Part shown: positions 55,306-64,000 of the stretch, piece after piece
Numbering within the stretch: position 1 is the stretch's first letter
Layout: each line of letters opens with the position of its first letter
NCBI GenBank assembly: GCA_900470095.1
Contig: UBZM01000002.1
Span: 62,001-126,000 of the forward strand
DNA length: 64,000 nt
Source: Hyphomicrobiales bacterium
GTDB taxonomy: Bacteria; Pseudomonadota; Alphaproteobacteria; Rhizobiales; Beijerinckiaceae
Direction of reading: 5' to 3'
Notes under the pieces: model-generated
Databases searched by the model: none
Seen by the model: only the letters and a program-made list of their open reading frames with translations
Told to the model about the DNA's origin: nothing
Made by a program: the position numbers and the translations under genes

Positions 55306-56274
55306 TCACTCGATCTTTACGTTCGCCTTCTGCGCGACCTCGGCCCAGCGCTTAGTTTCGGCGGCGATATGGGCGGTGAAATCGGCCTGGTTCGAGCCGA
55401 CCGGGTCGACCCCGAGCTTCCTGAGCTGCTCGACCGTCGCGGGCTCGCGCATGATCGCCTGTACCTCGGCAGAGAGCTTGTCGACGATCGGCTTCGGCGT
55501 TGCTGCCGGAGCAAAGAAGCCGTGCCAGGAGGTCGCGGCATAGCCGGGAATGAACTCGGCCAGCGCCGGCAGGTCCTTGGCGACGGCCAACCGTTCCGGC
55601 GTTGCGGTGGCGAGCGCTCTGATCTTGCCGGCTTCCACATGCGGCCAGGCAATGGTGATGTTGTCGAAGGAAAGCTGGATCTGGCCGGAGAGCAAGTCCT
55701 GCGTCACCTGCCCGCTCGAGCGATAGGGCACATGGGCCATGTCGGTACCCGTCGCGACCTTGAACAGCTCCGCCGCCATATGCGTGGAGGTCCCCGCCCC
55801 GGACGAGCCGAACGAGTATTTGCCCGGATTCTTTTTCAGCAGCTCGATGAGTTCAGGCACCGACTTCGCCGGCAGGTCGAGATTGACCATCAGGATATTC
55901 GGCACGCTCGCCACCTGCGAGATCGGCGCAAAATCCTTGATGTGGTCAAAGGGCATCTTGCTGTAGACGGCCGGGTTGATCGCATGGGTAGAGACCGTGC
56001 CCATGGTCAGCGTATAGCCGTCGGCCGGCGCCCTCGCGACAGCCGCGACACCGGTATTGCCGCCTGCCCCCGCCCGATTTTCGACGATGAACTTGCCATT
56101 GAGCCGCACAGCCAGCCGCTCGGCCAGGATTCGGCCGAGAAGATCGGTCGTGCCGCCGGCCGCGAAGGGCACCACGATGGTCACGACCTTCGAGGGATAG
56201 TCCGCCTGCGCCAGGGCAGCCGGGGCGATCATCAGGCAGGCGGCGGCCATTGCCGCGCGTCGCGTCAAACTCAT
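55306..56274 (-). CDS. TctC-family periplasmic solute-binding protein
   Basis: The 322-residue protein has a Sec signal (RRAAMAAACLMIAPAALAQA) and the Bug/TctC fold: YPSKVVTIVVPFAAGGTTD, VENRAGAGGNTGVAAVA, YTLTMGTVSTHAINP, FDNITIAWPHVEAGKIRALA. These bind carboxylated substrates for tripartite tricarboxylate transporters, although the TctA/TctB membrane parts are not in the window, as is common for Bug proteins. GGAGG precedes the ATG at 56274. A much longer frame runs upstream through the operator and the antisense regulator, but the signal peptide fixes the start. Divergent from the GntR gene across a palindromic operator. Confidence 0.92.
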   Translation of the reverse strand: MSLTRRAAMAAACLMIAPAALAQADYPSKVVTIVVPFAAGGTTDLLGRILAERLAVRLNGKFIVENRAGAGGNTGVAAVARAPADGYTLTMGTVSTHAINPAVYSKMPFDHIKDFAPISQVASVPNILMVNLDLPAKSVPELIELLKKNPGKYSFGSSGAGTSTHMAAELFKVATGTDMAHVPYRSSGQVTQDLLSGQIQLSFDNITIAWPHVEAGKIRALATATPERLAVAKDLPALAEFIPGYAATSWHGFFAPAATPKPIVDKLSAEVQAIMREPATVEQLRKLGVDPVGSNQADFTAHIAAETKRWAEVAQKANVKIE

Positions 56275-56360
56275 CAGGTCTTCCTCCCTTATTGCAGCGC
56301 CCGCGCAATTCGCGCCAGCTCGACCCTTCTCGGGCTCCTTGCCGCAGGACATAGCACAGC

Positions 56361-56392
56361 ATTTCAGATTTGAAATCTGAAATTTCAGACTT
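56361..56392. promoter_or_regulatory. Palindromic operator between tctC and the GntR regulator
   Basis: ATTTCAGATTT-G-AAATCTGAAAT (56361-56383) is a perfect 23-base palindrome; a second, overlapping near-palindrome AAATCTGAAA-TTTCAGACTT occupies 56373-56392. Together they give three TTTCAGA half-sites. It stands 87 bases upstream of tctC and 99 bases before the regulator start, the expected place for autoregulation by the divergent GntR/FCD protein. The AT-rich block is striking in this GC-rich sequence. Confidence 0.75.
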
Positions 56393-56490
56393 GTTCGGGC
56401 TTGATGTTTGTGATGTTTGATGCGGCGATGCAGGGAGGAACGCCGGAGCCCGATCGGGATTTCGGTGCCTCCCCCGCACATGCTGGGACT

Positions 56491-57198
56491 ATGATGACCG
56501 AGACCACCACGATCGAGCCCGTCGCCCCTCACCTGCTGCGCTCCTTGCGCGAGCATGTGCATGAGCGTCTGCGTCGGGCGATCGTGGCCGGCAGCTTCCA
56601 GAACGGGGAGCGGCTGAACGAGCGTCAGCTCGCCGAAATGCTCGGCGTCAGTACAACCCCGGTGAAGGATGCGATCCGTAAGCTCGAAAGCGAAGGGCTT
56701 GTCCGCACAGAGGCACGACGCGGCGTCTTCGTGCTCTTCTCCGCGCGCCAGGCTCTGGAGATGGCGCTTGGCCGCGCCGCAATCGAAAGCGTGATGGCCC
56801 ATATCGCCGCCAATCGCATCAGCGACGCCGAGATCCGCGACATGTCGCGGCTGATCGACGACATGGCGCACGCGACCGAGCACAGCGCACTCGAGGACCT
56901 CGTCAATCTGAACGAGGCTTATCACGGCGCGATCCACCGGATCTCGGGCTGCGCCTATCTGGAGCGCCGGCTGGACGGACAGCGCATGTATGATCACGCC
57001 CAGCGCATCGCACTGCTCGGCGAGCAGGACGAACGCCGCCAGGGTTTTGTCGAACACCAGGGAATCTTCGAGGCGCTGGCTGGGCGCAAGCCGCAGCTCG
57101 CCGAGCAGCGAATGAGGAGCCACATCGTGCGCTCGGCCAAGAGCCATGTGCGCCAGGTGTTCGGCTCGGATGCGGAGGGATTGGCCTATGACGAATGA
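56491..57198 (+). CDS. GntR-family (FadR/FCD subfamily) transcription regulator
   Basis: The 235-residue protein has an N-terminal winged helix (HERLRRAIVAGSFQNGERLN, ERQLAEMLGVSTTPVKDAIRKLESEGLV) and an all-helical FCD ligand-binding domain from about residue 80 (RAAIESVMAHIAANRI, NEAYHGAIHRISGC, HQGIFEALAGRKPQLAEQRMRSHI) with the His/Asp positions used to bind metal and carboxylate ligands. It probably represses the pentonate genes and itself through the adjacent palindrome. ATGs at 56491 and 56494 are in frame; the frame is open to 56401. It overlaps the next gene by 11 bases. Confidence 0.9.
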   Translation: MMTETTTIEPVAPHLLRSLREHVHERLRRAIVAGSFQNGERLNERQLAEMLGVSTTPVKDAIRKLESEGLVRTEARRGVFVLFSARQALEMALGRAAIESVMAHIAANRISDAEIRDMSRLIDDMAHATEHSALEDLVNLNEAYHGAIHRISGCAYLERRLDGQRMYDHAQRIALLGEQDERRQGFVEHQGIFEALAGRKPQLAEQRMRSHIVRSAKSHVRQVFGSDAEGLAYDE

Positions 57199-58105
57199 TC
57201 GCTTGCGGACCGCATTACGCGGGATTTCCGGTGTGCATGTCACAGCCTGGAAGGGCGACGGCGAAGCTGACTGGGCCCTGACCGGCCAGATCGTCCGGCG
57301 CATTGCCGAGGCCGGCATCCACAATATCGTCTCGGCCGGAAATACCGGCGAGTTCTACCCGATGACCACCGACGAGGTTGTCCGCAGCCATGCTGTCGCC
57401 GCCGAAGCAGCGGCCGGCAAGGCGCTGGTCACGGCCGGCATCGGCCGCTCCCTTCGCGAGGCGATCGCGACCGGCAAACTCGCAGTTGCGGCCGGTTGCG
57501 ATGCGGTGATGGTACATCACCCGCTCGATCCCTTTGCCGCGCCGCAATCGCAGGCCGATTACATTCTCGCCATCGCCGAAGCCCTGCCGATACCGGTCGT
57601 CGCCTATATCCGCTCCGACGCGATCGGCGTGAAGGACCTCGCCCGTGTCGCGACCCACGCCAATGTCGCCGGAGTGAAGTTCGCATCGGGCAACATGATG
57701 CTGCTGGCCGAGTGCGTGCGCGCGACCAAGGGCACCAGCGCGAACTGGATCTGCGGACTGGCCGAGGGTTGGGCTGCGCCCTTCCACGCGCTCGGCGCCC
57801 GTGGCTTCACATCAGGGCTGGTGAATGTCGTGCCCGAACGCTCCCTCGCGATCTGGCAGGCGCTGGAGGGCGACGACTATGAACTCGCCCGACGCCTCGT
57901 CGACGAGATCGCCGGCTTCGAGACGCTGCGCACCAGATACGGCAACGGCGCCAATGTGACCGTGGTCAAGGAGGCGCTCGGCCTGCTCGGCACGCCGGTC
58001 GGCCCCGTGCGCCTGCCCGGACTCCCCGAACTGAACGAGAGCGAGCGCGTCGAGCTGCGCCGTGTCGTCGCCAGTTGGGGCATGCAGCAAGCAGCCGCGG
58101 AATAG
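57188..58105 (+). CDS. Dihydrodipicolinate synthase/N-acetylneuraminate lyase-family enzyme, probably keto-deoxy-acid dehydratase or aldolase
   Basis: The 305-residue TIM-barrel enzyme has VSAGNTGEFYPMTTDEVVR (the GNTGE substrate-binding loop), VAYIRSD with the catalytic Tyr, and VAGVKFASGNMML with the Schiff-base Lys. Family members include L-2-keto-3-deoxyarabinonate dehydratase and related aldolases. The next gene encodes an arabinonate-dehydratase-type enzyme whose product would be 2-keto-3-deoxy-pentonate, so this enzyme is its likely successor. Start overlaps the end of the GntR gene, indicating one transcript. Confidence 0.88.
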   Translation: MTNDRLRTALRGISGVHVTAWKGDGEADWALTGQIVRRIAEAGIHNIVSAGNTGEFYPMTTDEVVRSHAVAAEAAAGKALVTAGIGRSLREAIATGKLAVAAGCDAVMVHHPLDPFAAPQSQADYILAIAEALPIPVVAYIRSDAIGVKDLARVATHANVAGVKFASGNMMLLAECVRATKGTSANWICGLAEGWAAPFHALGARGFTSGLVNVVPERSLAIWQALEGDDYELARRLVDEIAGFETLRTRYGNGANVTVVKEALGLLGTPVGPVRLPGLPELNESERVELRRVVASWGMQQAAAE

Positions 58106-58227
58106 CCGCAAGCGTCATCGCGGAGCACCCCGACCAGGCGTGCATCCCGCATTGCCGCCAGCGGACCGCTTCGCGACGCGCGCAACGGCGGTCAGGACCA
58201 CAAGCAAGAAACATCCGAGGAAACACC

Positions 58228-59958
58228 ATGCCCCACCCCCGCAAGACGCCCGAGACGCTGCGCAGCAGGCGCTGGTTCGGCGCCAGCGATCTGCGTTCCT
58301 TCGGTCATCGCTCGCGGGCGCTGCAGATGGGCCTCAATCACGAGGAGTTCATGGGCAAGCCGGTCATCGGCATCCTCAACACCTGGTCCGAAATCAACCC
58401 CTGCCACACCCATCTGCGCGACCGAGCCGAGGCGGTGAAGCGCGCGGTCTGGGCCGCAGGCGGCTTTCCGGTCGAAATCCCGGTGATGTCGGCCTCAGAG
58501 CAGTACCAGAAGCCGACAACGATGCTCTACCGCAACTTCCTGGCGATGGAGGCGGAGGAATCGATCCGCTCCCATCCGCTCGACGGCGCGGTGCTGCTTG
58601 GCGGCTGCGACAAGTCCACGCCCGCCCTCGTGATGGGCGCAACCAGCGCCGGCCTGCCCTTCATCTTCGTGCCTGCCGGCCCGATGCTGCGCGGCAACTG
58701 GGCCGGCAAGGTGCTGGGCTCCGGCGCGGATGTCTGGAAATACTGGGCCGAGAAGGAAGCCGGCAACATCACAGACGACCAATGGCGCGAGATGGAAAGC
58801 GGCATCGCCCGCTCGCACGGCACCTGCATGGTGATGGGTACCGCCGCAACCATGATGAGCCATGCCGAGGTGCTCGGCCTCACATTGCCCGGCGCCTCCG
58901 CGATCCCCGCCGCAGATGCCGCCCATCCCCGCATGGCCGCGGCCGCGGGAAAGCGCATCGTCGAAATGGTCTGGGAAGATTTGACGCCCGACCGCATCCT
59001 GACCCGCAAGAGCTTTGAGAATGCGCTCACCGTCCATATGGCGGTAGCGGGCTCGACCAATGCGATCATCCACCTGATCGCGATGGCGGGCCGCGCCGGC
59101 GTGCCGCTGACACCCGAGGACTTCGACACCTTCTCGCGCACGGTGCCGGTGATCGCCAACCTGCGGCCGTCCGGTGACTTTCTGATGGAGGATTTCTTCT
59201 ATGCCGGCGGTCTCCCCGCCCTATTGAAACAGCTTGAGAGCAAGCTGCATACCGACGCCATGACAGTGACCGGCAAGTCGCTTGCCGAGACGATCGCGCT
59301 CGCAAGGGTCTATGACGACAACGTCATTCGCCCGCTCGACAAGGCCGTCTCGACCGCCAACGGGCTTGCGGTCCTGAAGGGCAATCTTGCGCCCGATGGC
59401 TGTGTCATCAAGCCTTCCGCGGCGGAGCCCCGGCTGCTCAAGCATCGCGGCCCGGCTCTGGTTTTCGAGGATTACGACGCGATGATGCGCGCGGTGAACG
59501 ACGAGGATCTCGAGGTCACCGCCGATCACGTCATGGTGCTGAAGAATTGCGGCCCGGTCGGCGGCCCCGGCATGCCGGAATGGGGCATGCTGCCCATTCC
59601 CAAGAAGCTGCTGAAGCAGGGCGTGCGCGACATGCTGCGCATCTCCGACGCGCGCATGTCCGGCACCAGCTACGGCGCCTGCGTGCTCCATGTCGCGCCG
59701 GAAGCTTATATCAAGGGGCCTCTCGCCGCGGTTCGGACGGGGGACATCATCGTCGTCGATGTCGAAGCTCGCAGTATCTCCGTCGAGCTTAGCGACGACG
59801 AAATCAGCGGTCGACTCGCCACTTGGTCCCCACCCGACCGCAATTATGCTCGCGGCTATGGCCGCATGTCCGCCGCCCATATCCGCCAGGCCGACAAGGG
59901 CTGCGATTTCGACTACCTGGAGGGCACGGCCAAGGTGGCGGAACCGGAGATACACTGA
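58228..59958 (+). CDS. IlvD/Edd-family sugar-acid dehydratase, L-arabinonate dehydratase type
   Basis: The 576-residue iron-sulfur enzyme dehydrates a sugar acid to its 2-keto-3-deoxy form. From the ATG at 58228 the three cluster cysteines fall at C59 (NPCHTH), C127 (GGCDKS) and C200 (SHGTC), the same numbering I recall for the [2Fe-2S] L-arabinonate dehydratase of Rhizobium leguminosarum, which also confirms the start. SDARMSGTSYGACVLH near residue 480 holds the catalytic Ser. GAGG lies before the ATG. The substrate could be another pentonate or fuconate; arabinonate is the best guess. Confidence 0.9.
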   Translation: MPHPRKTPETLRSRRWFGASDLRSFGHRSRALQMGLNHEEFMGKPVIGILNTWSEINPCHTHLRDRAEAVKRAVWAAGGFPVEIPVMSASEQYQKPTTMLYRNFLAMEAEESIRSHPLDGAVLLGGCDKSTPALVMGATSAGLPFIFVPAGPMLRGNWAGKVLGSGADVWKYWAEKEAGNITDDQWREMESGIARSHGTCMVMGTAATMMSHAEVLGLTLPGASAIPAADAAHPRMAAAAGKRIVEMVWEDLTPDRILTRKSFENALTVHMAVAGSTNAIIHLIAMAGRAGVPLTPEDFDTFSRTVPVIANLRPSGDFLMEDFFYAGGLPALLKQLESKLHTDAMTVTGKSLAETIALARVYDDNVIRPLDKAVSTANGLAVLKGNLAPDGCVIKPSAAEPRLLKHRGPALVFEDYDAMMRAVNDEDLEVTADHVMVLKNCGPVGGPGMPEWGMLPIPKKLLKQGVRDMLRISDARMSGTSYGACVLHVAPEAYIKGPLAAVRTGDIIVVDVEARSISVELSDDEISGRLATWSPPDRNYARGYGRMSAAHIRQADKGCDFDYLEGTAKVAEPEIH

Positions 59959-60099
59959 GCGACCTCAGAACGACCGCGGCCGTGGACGCAGCAATCCTCA
60001 CAGGCCAATCCTGCCCTTGGGCCGACCGAGAGCCCAGGGCATTATCGATGCGAGCACCGAAGGCGCCGAAATGGCGTGGCCTGGGCGATGGGGCAGCTG

Positions 60100-60849
60100 A
60101 TGACGATCGGATATGACGACACGCTCCCCTTCGACCCACGCCTTGCCTACGAGATGCCGACCAATTCGCAGATCGAGCAGGAGCGTTGGGTCTTCGCCAT
60201 GTGCAATGGCAGGCGCGGCGGCCGCTTCGCCGAGATCGGCGCTTTCGACGGCGTCCTTCACAGCAACAGCTACTTCCTTGAAACCGAACATGGCTGGAAA
60301 GGTGTGGCGGTCGAGCCCAACCCCGAACTCTTTGCGAAGCTCCAGCAGAGCCGCACCGCGATTTGCCTGGAAAAGGCTGTCTATCGCGAGTCTGGCAGGG
60401 TCCTTGACTTCGTTGCCTCCCAGGAGATCGGCACCCTCGAGGAGTTCGCCGACAGCGACGGTTATGCCAGGCATCGTCGCCAGGTCGTCGCGGAGAAGGG
60501 CCTGATCCAGGTCGAGACCATCACCTTCAACGAGATCGCTGTGATGGGCGATTTCGCGTTAAGCGGCTTCGACTATGTCTCGCTCGATACGGAAGGCTCC
60601 GAACTCGATATCCTGCGCAGCATCGATTTGGCTCGCCACCGGATTCCGCTCTTCACCATAGAGCACAATTTCGTCGAGCCGCGCCGGGAGGAGATGCGGC
60701 TCCTTCTAGCCCAGGCAGGCTATGATCGGCTCAAAATCGGCTTCGACGACTGGTATTTTCACCGGCAGTTCCTCTGCGAACGAAATCACGGCGCCTCGGT
60801 GGATCTCGACGGCATCAACCGGTATTTCAAGAGCCTCTACAAGGATTAG
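60100..60849 (+). CDS. FkbM-family SAM methyltransferase, second copy
   Basis: A 249-residue protein with the FkbM layout: GGRFAEIGAFDGVLHSNSYFLE (SAM motif with the NS-x-x-LE following), GVAVEPNPELF, LEKAVYRESG, and FDYVSLDTEGSELDILRSIDL. The ATG at 60100 has GGGG about eight bases upstream; a GTG at 60076 would add eight residues. It differs in sequence from the FkbM protein at 38284 and lies outside the main glycan block, followed by the UDP-HexNAc dehydrogenase, so it likely serves another surface glycan. Confidence 0.84.
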   Translation: MTIGYDDTLPFDPRLAYEMPTNSQIEQERWVFAMCNGRRGGRFAEIGAFDGVLHSNSYFLETEHGWKGVAVEPNPELFAKLQQSRTAICLEKAVYRESGRVLDFVASQEIGTLEEFADSDGYARHRRQVVAEKGLIQVETITFNEIAVMGDFALSGFDYVSLDTEGSELDILRSIDLARHRIPLFTIEHNFVEPRREEMRLLLAQAGYDRLKIGFDDWYFHRQFLCERNHGASVDLDGINRYFKSLYKD

Positions 60850-60973
60850 ATGACATCCCGCCAGGCCAATGGAGCTCCTCCTCCCAGCTTGTGTTGACGG
60901 GTTTTCGCAAGTCTGGAACAAGCTCACGCACGAAACAGCCGCCCACGGGTTCGGCGTAAAGCGCGAGTGCAAT

Positions 60974-62317
60974 GTGAATTCGGAAGCCGCGCAGCGCTTC
61001 ATCGAGCGCACCCATGATCGCTCCTTGACCATCGGCATCATTGGCCTGGGCTATGTGGGCCTTCCACTCGTCTTGGCGGCGCTGCGCAAGGGCTTCAGCG
61101 TCATCGGCTTTGACATCGATCGCAACCGCGTCGCGCTGATCAATTCCGGCCAGAGCGACATCAAGCACATCCCGTCCCAGCCCATCGCAGAGGGCATCAG
61201 CAGCGGCCGGTTCGCTGCCACGACCGACTTCGATCGGCTGTCCGAGCCGGACGCTCTGCTCATCGCCGTGCCGACGCCGCTGACGCGGCACCGCGAGCCA
61301 GACATGTCCTATGTGGTCAAGACGGCAGAGGCGATCGCGCCCCGGTTGCAGCGCAGCCAACTGATCGTGCTGGAATCGACGACCTATCCCGGAACCACAG
61401 ACCAGGTGATGCGTCCGATCCTGGAAGGCGTATCCGGGCTGGCAAGCGGGCAGGATTTCTTCCTGGCCTACTCGCCTGAACGCGAGGATCCGGGGAACCC
61501 CAGCTTCGGCACATCGGATATCCCGAAAGTGGTTGGGGGCGACGGGCCAGATGCCTTGGCAATGGCCGACGCGCTCTACGGCGCACTTGTGGTCAGAACG
61601 GTGCCTGTTTCATCACCCGCAACTGCGGAAGCCGTCAAGCTGACCGAGAACATCTTCAGGGCAGTCAATATCGCGCTCGTCAACGAGCTGAAGCAGGTCT
61701 ACAGCGCGATGGACATCGACATCTGGGAGGTCATCGAGGCGGCGAAGACCAAGCCTTTCGGCTTCATGCCCTTCTATCCGGGCCCAGGCCTCGGTGGCCA
61801 CTGCATCCCGATCGACCCCTTCTACCTGACGTGGAAGGCGCGCGAATACGACATCACGACGCGCTTCATCGAGCTCGCAGGCCAAGTCAACAGCCATATG
61901 CCCTATCTGGTGGTGAACCGCCTGGCGGAGCTGGTCGACACGCAGCGCCACAAGAATTTCAGCGATTCCCGTATCCTCGTGCTCGGCATCGCCTACAAGA
62001 AGAATATCGACGACATGCGGGAAAGCCCCGCACTCAAGCTGATTGAGCTGATCGAAAAGCGGGGCGCCCATGTCGAGTTCCACGATCCCCATGTGCCAGT
62101 GATCCGGCCGACGCGCGAATACCCGGAGCTGACCGGGAAGAAGGGGATTCCGGTTCTTGATGCGGAAGCACTGGCTGGCTTCGATGCCGTTCTGATCGCG
62201 ACCGATCACGACATCGTCGACTACGGGCTTCTGGTCGAGCACGCCCAATTGATCGTGGACACGCGCAACGCCTGCGCGCGACACGGGATAAGTGGCGCAA
62301 ACGTATTCAAGGCGTAA
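60974..62317 (+). CDS. UDP-N-acetylhexosamine 6-dehydrogenase (WbpA/WecC type)
   Basis: The 447-residue enzyme oxidises UDP-GlcNAc (or UDP-ManNAc) to the uronic acid. GIIGLGYVGLPLVLAAL is the NAD-binding motif, FFLAYSPEREDPGNP and VKLTENIFRAVNIALVNEL are family segments, and GPGLGGHCIPIDPFYL carries the catalytic Cys. PSQPIAEGISSGRFAATTDF and YKKNIDDMRESPAL also fit WbpA/TviB rather than plain UDP-glucose dehydrogenase. The GTG at 60974 (MNSEAAQRF) gives the usual length; an ATG at 60869 would add 35 unconserved residues. Confidence 0.9.
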   Translation: MNSEAAQRFIERTHDRSLTIGIIGLGYVGLPLVLAALRKGFSVIGFDIDRNRVALINSGQSDIKHIPSQPIAEGISSGRFAATTDFDRLSEPDALLIAVPTPLTRHREPDMSYVVKTAEAIAPRLQRSQLIVLESTTYPGTTDQVMRPILEGVSGLASGQDFFLAYSPEREDPGNPSFGTSDIPKVVGGDGPDALAMADALYGALVVRTVPVSSPATAEAVKLTENIFRAVNIALVNELKQVYSAMDIDIWEVIEAAKTKPFGFMPFYPGPGLGGHCIPIDPFYLTWKAREYDITTRFIELAGQVNSHMPYLVVNRLAELVDTQRHKNFSDSRILVLGIAYKKNIDDMRESPALKLIELIEKRGAHVEFHDPHVPVIRPTREYPELTGKKGIPVLDAEALAGFDAVLIATDHDIVDYGLLVEHAQLIVDTRNACARHGISGANVFKA

Positions 62318-62495
62318 CAAGCGAGGCAAACCGGCAGCCGGTCGATCCGGCTCAACGCCCCCCCAAGGCCTTTCTCAACTGCTTCAGCCAGATAGCGTTA
62401 GCGAAAGCCGGCTTCAGATCAGCAGGCGGCCGGAGCCCGAGGCATGAAGTACCGCCGGGCCAGCCTCTGGCACGGCGGCTATGACCTATGTTTGG

Positions 62496-62522
62496 GAAGC
62501 GAGGGGCCTTGCCCCTCGCTTC
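62496..62522. terminator. Perfect 12-bp hairpin between convergent genes
   Basis: GAAGCGAGGGGC (62496-62507) and GCCCCTCGCTTC (62511-62522) pair perfectly around a three-base loop, eight bases beyond the end of the ABC ATPase gene and 179 after the dehydrogenase gene. Neither side has a T-run, so it is probably a bidirectional hairpin terminator of the non-canonical type. The rest of 62318-62529 shows nothing recognisable. Confidence 0.6.
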
Positions 62523-62529
62523 GACGGCC

Positions 62530-64000
<1,471 letters not shown>

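Noticed and set aside
55306..57324. A 672-codon minus-strand frame covering tctC and running on through the operator and the whole GntR gene
   Set aside because: The signal peptide and GGAGG place the real start at 56274; the upstream part is the antisense shadow of the GntR and following genes and has no protein-like sequence.

Overview
This window is GC-rich chromosomal DNA from an alphaproteobacterium. The combination of ctrA, sciP and flbD with a flagellar/chemotaxis cluster, a possible CcrM (GAnTC) site and a CtrA half-site upstream of ctrA, and near-consensus CtrA boxes upstream of flhA and fliF points to the Hyphomicrobiales (Rhizobiales). A Bosea-like lineage is plausible but is inference only.

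Region 1 (1-27.8 kb) is motility and its cell-cycle control. It holds a chemotaxis operon (cheA C-terminal part, cheW, cheY, cheB, cheR), the master regulator ctrA, the export genes fliI, fliJ and flhA, a five-gene operon fliF-fliG-fliH-fliN-flbD, the CtrA inhibitor sciP, and flgD-fliK. Non-flagellar genes are interspersed: MFS, EamA and YbhN-like membrane proteins, a GNAT enzyme, a DUF305 exported protein, a HTH-cupin regulator, a pair of Arg/Tyr-rich exported paralogues around an MFS gene, and a compact SxtJ-DUF5989-carbamoyltransferase module.

Region 2 (27.9-30.6 kb) is housekeeping: mnmA, a PmtA-like methyltransferase, a small exported protein and an elongator-type tRNA-Met(CAT) with a readable promoter.

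Region 3 (30.6-33.75 kb) is a mini genomic island. The last 14 bases of the tRNA-Met recur exactly at 33736-33749, as expected for attL/attR. Between them lie the relic of a D12-class DNA adenine methyltransferase (with an amber codon), an unknown helical protein, an XRE-type regulator, a BrnA-like small protein, and a 150-residue DpnI-family nuclease with Gln in place of the catalytic Glu. A dead adenine methylase and a DpnI-type nuclease together in one tRNA-bounded cassette is the most interesting feature of the window.

Region 4 (34.9-54.3 kb) is a surface-polysaccharide locus. It contains an ABC-2 exporter (Wzm/Wzt with a carbohydrate-binding tail), GDP-L-fucose synthesis (gmd, fcl) and a GT11 fucosyltransferase, CDP-6-deoxyhexose synthesis (rfbF, rfbG and an SDR), a UDP-uronate epimerase, galE, four GT2/GT4 glycosyltransferases and three methyltransferases. 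Many starts overlap the previous stop, indicating co-transcription and translational coupling.

Region 5 (54.4-60 kb) is a sugar-acid (pentonate) catabolic locus: an L-arabinonate-dehydratase-type IlvD/Edd enzyme, a DHDPS-family enzyme, an RraA-like protein, a TctC solute-binding protein and a GntR/FCD regulator next to a perfect 23-bp palindromic operator. The right end (60-64 kb) has a second FkbM methyltransferase, a UDP-HexNAc dehydrogenase and the C-terminal part of a fused dipeptide-type ABC ATPase cut by the window edge.
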